From the NCBI RefSeq assembly GCF_004798685.1, contig NZ_CP039291.1:434001-498000 (forward strand): 64,000 nt of DNA, written 5' to 3'. Made by a program: the position numbers and the translations under genes. The DNA comes from Cellulomonas shaoxiangyii. GTDB taxonomy: Bacteria > Actinomycetota > Actinomycetes > Actinomycetales > Cellulomonadaceae. Positions 58,396 to 64,000 of the stretch are shown piece by piece (positions within the stretch are counted from its first letter, which is position 1; each line of letters opens with the position of its first letter). Under the pieces are notes generated by a model. The model was not told where the DNA came from. It saw nothing but the letters and a program-made list of their open reading frames with translations, and did not search any database.

Positions 58396-60432
58396 TCAGT
58401 GGGTCTCGCGCACCACCTCGACGGCGCCGGCCGCGACGTCGAGCGTGCCGTCGACGTCGCGCGGGTCGACGAGGGCCCGCCCGGACGCCGCCACGCGCAC
58501 CGGCGCGTCGGTGTGGTTGAGCACGAACAGCCACGTGCGGCCGTCGTCCGCGACGCGGCGCGTGACCTCGACGCCCTCGGGCAGGTCCGCGACGACGCGC
58601 GGCACGCCCGACTCCTCGACGAGCGCGTCGACGACCCGCTGCAGCCCGTCCGCGTCGCTCGGCCACGTCGCGAGGTACCAGGCGGCGCCCGCGCCGACGG
58701 ACCGGCGCGTCACGGCCGGCACGCCGTCGAGCGGGCCGCCCGCGAACGTGCGGACCACCTCGGTGCCGTCCAGCGCGTGCACCTTCTCGCTCCACAGCTC
58801 GGCCTCGGTGCCGTCGTCGAGGCGCACGCGCTCGTCGGCCTGCAGCGCCCAGAACTCCTCCGTGCGCACGCCCAGCAGGTCGCGGAACGCGCCCGGGTAG
58901 CCGCCGAGGCGCACGTGGTCGTTCTCGTCGACGATCCCCGAGAAGAACGTGACCAGCACCGACGCCCCGCGCTCGGCCGCGGCGGCGACGGCCGCCGCGC
59001 CCTCGTCGCTCAGCAGGTACAGGGCCGGCACGAGGACGACGTCGTAGCCGGACAGGTCCGCCGTGGCGCGCACGACGTCCGCCTCGACCGCCCGGCGGGC
59101 CAGCGCGCGGTGCAGCGCGACGGCGAGCTGCCGCGGGTCCAGCGCGTCCGTCGGGTGGGAGCCGAGCTGCGTCGCCCACGCCGAGGGCCAGTCGAACAGC
59201 ACCGCGGCGCGCGGCCGCTGCGTGGCACCGCGGACCTCGCCGACCGCCTCGAGGAGGCGTCCCAGGCGCACGGTGGTGCGCCACACGTCCGTGTCGGTGC
59301 CGGCGTGGGGCAGCATCGCCGAGTGGTACTTCTCCGCGCCCGCGGCGGACTGGCGCCACTGGAAGAACATGATCGCGTCGGCGCCGTGCGCGAGGTGCTG
59401 CACGGAGTGGCGCAGCGACTCGTCGGACGGGCGCGTGCGGTTGCGGCCCTGCCAGTTCACGGCGGAGGTCGAGTGCTCCATGAGCATCCACGGCCGCCCG
59501 CCCGCGACCGACCGCGTGAGGTCGGCGCTGAACGCGAGCTCGACCTGCGGCGCCGGGTCGTCGGCGAAGACGTAGTGGTCGTTGGAGACGACGTCCTGCT
59601 CGTCGGCCCAGCGCGCGTAGTCCATGTTCCCGGTGACCCGCTGGACCATGAAGTTGGTCGTGCACGGGACGGTCGGCGTGACCTCGTTCAGCACGTCCCG
59701 CAGGTCCGTGCAGTACGAGAGCAGCTCGTCGGAGGAGTACCGCGCGAAGTCGAGCCGGTGGGTCGGGTTGACCAGCGTCGCGGCGGTGCGGGGCGGCAGC
59801 ACCTCGTCGAACGACCCGTACTGCTGCGACCAGAACGCCGTGCCCCACGCGTGGTTGAGGGCCTCGACGGTGCCGTAGCGGGCGACGAGCCAGGCGCGGA
59901 ACGCCGTGGCCGCGTCCTCGGAGTAGTCGTGCGGGACGTGGCAGCCGATCTCGTTGTCGACGTGCCAGACCGCCAGCGCCGGGTGGTCGGCGTACCGCTC
60001 GGCGACCCGGCGGGCCATCGCGACGGCGTACCGGCGCCAGACGGGCGAGGCGATCCGGTAGTGCTGGCGCGAGCCCGGCGAGAGCACGGCGCCGTCGGCG
60101 CGTACCGGCAGGATCTCGGGGTGCTTCGTCGTCAGCCACGGCGGCGGGCTGGCGGTCGCGGTGGCGAGGCTGACGCGGATGCCGGCGGCGTGCAGGCGGT
60201 CCATCGTCTCGTCCAGCCAGGTCCAGTCGAGCTCGCCCTCACGCGGCTCGATGCGCGCCCAGGAGAAGATCGCGAGGCTCACGATCGTGACGCCCGCCTC
60301 CTGCATGAGGCGCACGTCCTCCTCGCGGACGTCCTGGGGCCACTGCTCGGGGTTGTAGTCGCCGCCGAAGCCGATGCCGTCGAGCCCCAGGGGCCATCGT
60401 GCGCGGTCGGGGTGCTGCGCGGATGCTGTCAC
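58396..60432 (-). CDS. GH42 beta-galactosidase
   Basis: A 678-residue GH42 enzyme. GGDYNPEQWP near residue 23, acid/base Glu161 in WHVDNEIGCH and nucleophile Glu319 in LMEHSTSAVNW identify it. Domain order is catalytic barrel, trimerisation/glutamine-amidotransferase-like domain (VVLVPALYLLSDEGA), and a C-terminal beta domain. No signal peptide; it acts on imported galacto- or pectic galactan oligosaccharides, the role of YesZ. GTG 60432 is preferred (GAGGAG upstream) over GTG 60468, which lies only 8 bases from the operator. Confidence 0.93.
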   Translation of the reverse strand: MTASAQHPDRARWPLGLDGIGFGGDYNPEQWPQDVREEDVRLMQEAGVTIVSLAIFSWARIEPREGELDWTWLDETMDRLHAAGIRVSLATATASPPPWLTTKHPEILPVRADGAVLSPGSRQHYRIASPVWRRYAVAMARRVAERYADHPALAVWHVDNEIGCHVPHDYSEDAATAFRAWLVARYGTVEALNHAWGTAFWSQQYGSFDEVLPPRTAATLVNPTHRLDFARYSSDELLSYCTDLRDVLNEVTPTVPCTTNFMVQRVTGNMDYARWADEQDVVSNDHYVFADDPAPQVELAFSADLTRSVAGGRPWMLMEHSTSAVNWQGRNRTRPSDESLRHSVQHLAHGADAIMFFQWRQSAAGAEKYHSAMLPHAGTDTDVWRTTVRLGRLLEAVGEVRGATQRPRAAVLFDWPSAWATQLGSHPTDALDPRQLAVALHRALARRAVEADVVRATADLSGYDVVLVPALYLLSDEGAAAVAAAAERGASVLVTFFSGIVDENDHVRLGGYPGAFRDLLGVRTEEFWALQADERVRLDDGTEAELWSEKVHALDGTEVVRTFAGGPLDGVPAVTRRSVGAGAAWYLATWPSDADGLQRVVDALVEESGVPRVVADLPEGVEVTRRVADDGRTWLFVLNHTDAPVRVAASGRALVDPRDVDGTLDVAAGAVEVVRETH

Positions 60433-60476
60433 GGTGTCGCTCTCTCCTCGTCGAGTGGCGGGCGTCACCTACAGTA

Positions 60477-60490
60477 GTGAACCGATTCAC
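60477..60490. promoter_or_regulatory. Operator between GH42 and Gfo/Idh genes
   Basis: GTGAACCGATTCAC, one mismatched pair in 14 bp, LacI-like (core AACCGATT). Centred in the 118-bp divergent region, it can control both GH42 (minus) and the Gfo/Idh gene (plus). Confidence 0.65.
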
Positions 60491-60550
60491 CGTCGCCGAC
60501 GACGGCCCCGGCCCTCGTCGTGGCGGACCCACGACCCGGAGGGACCCCTC

Positions 60551-61648
60551 GTGCACGAGACCATCGTCGTCGGTGGCGGAGCCATCGCCCACGCGCACGT
60601 CCACGCCGTCCGCGAGCACGCCGAGCGGGCCCGGGTGGCTGCCGTGGTCGACGTCGACGCGGACCGCGCCCGCGCGTTCGCCGACGAGACGGGCGTGCCG
60701 CGCTCCGGCACGGACCTGGCGGCCGCGCTCGCGGGCGTCGACGGCGTCCGGCCCGCGCTCGCGCACGTGTGCACGCCGCCCGGCACGCACGTCGCGCTGG
60801 CGACGCAGTGCCTCGAGGCCGGGGTGCCGGTGCTGGTGGAGAAGCCGCCGGCCCTGTCGCTCGCCGAGATGGACGAGCTGCTCGCCGCGAGCGAGCGCAC
60901 CGGCGTCGACGTCGCCGTGGTGTTCCAGCACCGGTTCGGGCACGCCGGCCTGCGGGTCGCCGACGCGCTGGGCGAGGGGCGCCCGCTCGGACGTCCGCTC
61001 GTCGCGGTGTGCGACACGCTGTGGTTCCGCGGGGACTCGTACTGGGACGCGCCCTGGCGCGGGTCGTGGGAGGTCGAGGGCGGCGGCCCGACCATGGGGC
61101 ACGGCATCCACCAGATGGACCTGCTGCTCGCGCTGCTCGGGCCGTGGGAGGAGGTCACCGCGATGGCCGCCCGCCGCGCCCGGCCGACGCAGACCGAGGA
61201 CGTCTCCGCCGCCGTCGTCCGCTTCGCCGACGGGACCCTCGCGACCGTCATGAACTCGCTGCTCTCGCCGCGCGAGACGTCCGCGATCCGCGTCGACACC
61301 GAGAACGCGACCGTCGAGGTCGAGCACCTCTACGGCTACACCGACCAGGACTGGCGCGTGACGGCGGCCCCGGGGCACCCCGAGGCGGCGTCGTGGTGGA
61401 CGGACGGCCTCGACCCCGACGCGCCCGGCAGCTCGCACGCCGGCCAGGTGGGTGCCGTGCTGGACGCGCTCGACGCCGGCACGGCCCTGCCCGTGAGCCT
61501 CCGCGAGGCCCGCGACACCCTCGACCTGGTGGCGTCGATCTACGCGTCGGCGTTCACGGGCCGCCCGGTCCGCCGCGGCGAGATCGCCCCGGGCCACCCG
61601 TCGTACACGACGATGGCCGGCCCGGGCGCCCCCTGGTCGCGCGCCTGA
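60551..61648 (+). CDS. Gfo/Idh/MocA-family oxidoreductase
   Basis: A 365-residue oxidoreductase of standard length. Rossmann start TIVVGGGAIAHAHVHAV, EKP motif VLVEKPPALSLAEM, and catalytic-region GPTMGHGIHQMDLLLALLG with the histidine dyad position. Divergent from the GH42 gene and probably co-regulated through the operator between them; the substrate could be galactose-derived. GTG start at 60551. A repeat-rich 456-bp intergenic region follows. Confidence 0.87.
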   Translation: MHETIVVGGGAIAHAHVHAVREHAERARVAAVVDVDADRARAFADETGVPRSGTDLAAALAGVDGVRPALAHVCTPPGTHVALATQCLEAGVPVLVEKPPALSLAEMDELLAASERTGVDVAVVFQHRFGHAGLRVADALGEGRPLGRPLVAVCDTLWFRGDSYWDAPWRGSWEVEGGGPTMGHGIHQMDLLLALLGPWEEVTAMAARRARPTQTEDVSAAVVRFADGTLATVMNSLLSPRETSAIRVDTENATVEVEHLYGYTDQDWRVTAAPGHPEAASWWTDGLDPDAPGSSHAGQVGAVLDALDAGTALPVSLREARDTLDLVASIYASAFTGRPVRRGEIAPGHPSYTTMAGPGAPWSRA

Positions 61649-61760
61649 CGCGTACCGGACCGGGGCCTGACGCCCACGGGTTCGCCCGCGTGACGTCCGC
61701 AGGCCCGCCGCCCGCCGCCCACCCCGGTCGCACGCCTCACGTCCCGCCCCGGCGTCGCCG

Positions 61761-61860
61761 AGTTCGCCGGTCCGGCGCCGAGTTCGCCGGTCCGGCGCCG
61801 AGTTCGCCTCTCACGAGCGGCGACCTCGGTGCGGAACCGGCGATCTCGGCGCGTGCTGCG
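61761..61860. repeat. 20-bp-period repeat after Gfo/Idh gene, second locus
   Basis: AGTTCGCCGGTCCGGCGCCG occurs identically at 61761 and 61781, followed by diverged units at 61801, 61821 and 61841. On the minus strand the units read CGGCGCCGGACCGGCGAACT, matching the units at 41361-41420 in inverse orientation. Confidence 0.8.
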
Positions 61861-61900
61861 GTCCGCGCGCGTCGCGGCCACCGCCCGCCATGGCGATCGG

Positions 61901-61969
61901 CGACCTCGTCACTCTGACGCGACCTCGTCATCCAGGAGTGACGAGGTCGGCGCGCGAGTGACGAGGTCG
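61901..61969. repeat. Nested double inverted repeat
   Basis: The 11-mer CGACCTCGTCA at 61901-61911 and 61920-61930 is followed by its exact complement TGACGAGGTCG at 61939-61949 and 61959-61969. Inner and outer pairs can form one long interrupted stem or alternative hairpins. Confidence 0.85.
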
Positions 61970-62104
61970 GGGCCTGGGCGGCGGCCGGGCAGGTGGGCGC
62001 GCCGCGGGCGGCCGGGGAGGGGCGCAGCGGTGGGGGCGGAGGGTGCCGTCCGCTAGCGTCGTCCTGCCGGTCGTAACGATCCGAACGTCGAAGAGGACAC
62101 CGTC

Positions 62105-64000
62105 GTGGACACGCTCCCGTACCAGGACCCGTCGCTGCCGATCGGTGAGCGGGTCGCCGACCTCGTCAGCCGCATGACGCTGCCCGAGAAGGTCGGGCAG
62201 ATGCTGCAGCTCGACGCGCAGCCCGGGGTCGACGACCTCGTCGAGGACATGCACGTCGGGTCGATCCTGCACTCGTCGCCGCAGCGGGTCCTCGAGGCGC
62301 TCGACGCGGTGGGGCGCACGCGCCTGCGCATCCCGCTGCTGGTCGCCGACGACGCGATCCACGGCTACTCGTTCTGGCGCGGTGCGACGATCTTCCCGTC
62401 CCAGCTCGGCGTGGCGTCGTCGTGGGACCCGGCCGCCGCGGAGCTGATGGCGCGCGTGACGGCCGTCGAGGTGTCGTCGACGGGCCTGCACTGGACGTTC
62501 TCGCCGGTCGTCTGCATCACGCGCGACCTGCGCTGGGGGCGCGTGAACGAGACGTTCGGCGAGGACCCGTTCCTGCTCGGCGAGCTCGCGGCGGCGATGG
62601 TCCGCGGGTACCAGGGCGACGGCCTGACCGACCCGACGGCGATCCTCGCGTGCGCGAAGCACTTCGCGGGGTACTCCGAGACGCAGGGCGGGCGGGACGC
62701 GTCCGAGGCGGACATCTCGCGGCGCAAGCTGCGCTCGTGGTTCCTGCCGCCGTTCGAGCGGGTGGCGCGCGAGGGCGCGCGGACGTTCATGATCGGCTAC
62801 CAGTCGACGGACGGCGTGCCGATCGTCGTCAACAGCTGGCTGCTGCAGGACGTGCTGCGCGGCGAGTGGGGCTGGACGGGCACGCTCATCACCGACTGGG
62901 ACAACGTCGGGCGCATGGTGTGGGAGCAGAAGATCGCCGCGGACCACACGCAGGCCGCCGCGATGGCGGTGAACGCCGGCAACGACATGGTGATGACGAC
63001 GCCCGGGTTCTTCGAGGGGGCGCAGAAGGCGGTCGCGGACGGGCTGATCACGGAGGCGCAGATCGACGCCGCCGTCGCGCGCATCCTCACGGTGAAGTTC
63101 GAGCTCGGGCTGTTCGAGGACCCGCGCCGCCCGGACCCGGCCCGCCAGGCGCAGGTCATCGGGTCGGCCGCGCACCAGCAGGCGAACCTCGAGGTCACGC
63201 GTCGCTCGCTCGTGCTGCTGCGCAACGAGGGTGGCGTGCTGCCGCTCGGCGGCGACCTGGTCGCGGGCGACGACGGACGCGCGACGGGCCCGGCCGGCGC
63301 GCCGGCGCCGCGGACGGTCGCGGTCGTCGGGCCGAACGCCGACGACGTCGACGCGCAGCTCGGCGACTGGGCCGGCCGCTCGGGCCAGGTGGACTGGATG
63401 CGCGAGGAGGGCCACCCGCGGCACATGTCCGAGACGGTGCTCGACGGCCTGCGCGCCGTCGCACCCGCCGGCTGGACCGTCACGTACGCGCAGGGCGCCG
63501 AGATCGGCGAGCTGGGCCCCGACCCGGACGGCGAGGTCTACCCGGACGGCCAGCCGCGCATGCCGATCATGCACGCGGCCGAGCCGGACGCGGCCATGGT
63601 CGCCGGGGCGGTCGCGGCGGCGGAGGCGGCCGACCACGTCGTCGCGGTCGTCGGCGACACGATCGGCCTGATGGGTGAGACGCGGTCCACCGCGACGCTC
63701 GAGCTCGTCGGGGGCCAGGTCGCGCTGCTCGACGCGCTCGCGGCGACGGGGACGCCGATGACCGTGGTCGTCATCGCCTCCAAGCCCCTGGTCCTGCCGG
63801 ACTCGGCGCTCGGCGCGGACGCGGTCGTCTGGGCCGCGAACCCCGGCATGCGCGGCGGGCGGGCGATCGCGGAGCTGCTGCTGGGCCTCGTCGAGCCCGC
63901 CGGGCGCCTGCCCGTCACGTTCGCGCGGCACGTCGGCCAGCAGCCCGTCTACTACAACCAGCTGCGCGGCCAGCACGGCACGCGGTACGCCGACCTCACG
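62105..64000 (+). CDS. GH3 beta-glucosidase, 3' end beyond window
   Basis: The first 632 residues of a GH3 enzyme; it runs off the window in frame. DAIHGYSFWRGATIFPSQLG, FSPVVCITRDLRWGR, KH motif at Lys185-His186 and nucleophile Asp264 in LITDWDNVGR belong to the periplasmic-type beta-glucosidase branch, although no signal peptide is present. The second domain is present (VVGPNADDVDAQLGDW, VVGDTIGLMGETRSTATLEL). GTG 62105 with GAAGAGG 9 bases upstream. Likely cleaves cello- or other beta-gluco-oligosaccharides in the cytoplasm. Confidence 0.9.
   Translation, partial: MDTLPYQDPSLPIGERVADLVSRMTLPEKVGQMLQLDAQPGVDDLVEDMHVGSILHSSPQRVLEALDAVGRTRLRIPLLVADDAIHGYSFWRGATIFPSQLGVASSWDPAAAELMARVTAVEVSSTGLHWTFSPVVCITRDLRWGRVNETFGEDPFLLGELAAAMVRGYQGDGLTDPTAILACAKHFAGYSETQGGRDASEADISRRKLRSWFLPPFERVAREGARTFMIGYQSTDGVPIVVNSWLLQDVLRGEWGWTGTLITDWDNVGRMVWEQKIAADHTQAAAMAVNAGNDMVMTTPGFFEGAQKAVADGLITEAQIDAAVARILTVKFELGLFEDPRRPDPARQAQVIGSAAHQQANLEVTRRSLVLLRNEGGVLPLGGDLVAGDDGRATGPAGAPAPRTVAVVGPNADDVDAQLGDWAGRSGQVDWMREEGHPRHMSETVLDGLRAVAPAGWTVTYAQGAEIGELGPDPDGEVYPDGQPRMPIMHAAEPDAAMVAGAVAAAEAADHVVAVVGDTIGLMGETRSTATLELVGGQVALLDALAATGTPMTVVVIASKPLVLPDSALGADAVVWAANPGMRGGRAIAELLLGLVEPAGRLPVTFARHVGQQPVYYNQLRGQHGTRYADLT

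Larger units (their letters stand above)
61649..62104. other. 456-bp repeat-rich intergenic region
   Basis: No gene is seen. It holds the 20-bp-period repeat (61761-61860), a nested double inverted repeat (61901-61969), a G/C-rich tract and, at the end, the ribosome site GAAGAGG (62089-62095) of the GH3 gene. Confidence 0.65.

Noticed and set aside
60433..60468. GTG 60468 as start of the GH42 gene
   Set aside because: It would leave 8 bases between operator and start codon and adds residues outside the conserved domain; GTG 60432 has a better ribosome site.

Overview
The window reads as chromosome of a very GC-rich actinobacterium, most likely a polysaccharide-degrading Micrococcales member of the Cellulomonas type. 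The grounds are GTG starts with 4-base ATGA/GTGA gene overlaps, Clp and Idi genes of actinobacterial type, binding-protein sugar importers with no local ATPase gene, LacI-type palindromic operators, and a secreted pectinase carrying a CBM2 and a Pro/Thr linker. No rRNA, tRNA, CRISPR array, insertion sequence or phage gene was seen. The first and last genes run off the window.

Layout. 1-6.7 kb (minus strand): partial HAD phosphatase; a Bat-type operon of MoxR ATPase, DUF58 protein, small membrane protein, two von Willebrand A membrane proteins and a TPR-like protein; an alpha/beta hydrolase. 6.9-9.6 kb (plus): five tightly coupled genes around a WXG100 protein, with no secretion machinery beside them. 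9.6-10.1 kb: hotdog thioesterase. 10.1-18.3 kb (minus): a purine-ring catabolic operon (NCS1 permease, racemase, allantoinase, AtzH/HpxZ-like domain fused to an amidase, ureidoglycine aminotransferase, allantoate amidohydrolase), divergent from an XRE-cupin regulator with two matching operators between them. 19.3-25.2 kb: DUF1275 membrane protein, PPOX flavoprotein, secreted Cip1-like protein, ClpC with a possible ClgR box, Idi.

25.2-64 kb is one long carbohydrate region. (1) A xylo-oligosaccharide operon: importer, GH3 and GH43. (2) An importer divergent from an unusual LacI repressor fused to a PmoA/DUF6807 domain, followed by a Gfo/Idh oxidoreductase. (3) A pectin (rhamnogalacturonan I) set resembling the Bacillus yes cluster: PL11 lyase, YesOPQ-like importer, DUF624 (YesL-like) protein, GH51 arabinofuranosidase and, further on, a GH42 beta-galactosidase. 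The PL11 and importer promoters share a TGAAACGTTTCA-like operator. (4) A Gfo/Idh, PmoA and cupin operon divergent from GH51. (5) PrsW-like protease and an atypical PolA-type polymerase. (6) GH42 divergent from a third Gfo/Idh gene. (7) A partial GH3 beta-glucosidase.

The most notable items are the LacI-PmoA fusion and the repeated PmoA plus Gfo/Idh pairing, the fused amidase that would complete a path through oxalurate, the orphan WXG100 cluster, a 54-bp hairpin element present twice with identical geometry, and a 20-bp-period repeat family found after two different Gfo/Idh genes. Functions are inferred from motifs and context only; no database search was possible.
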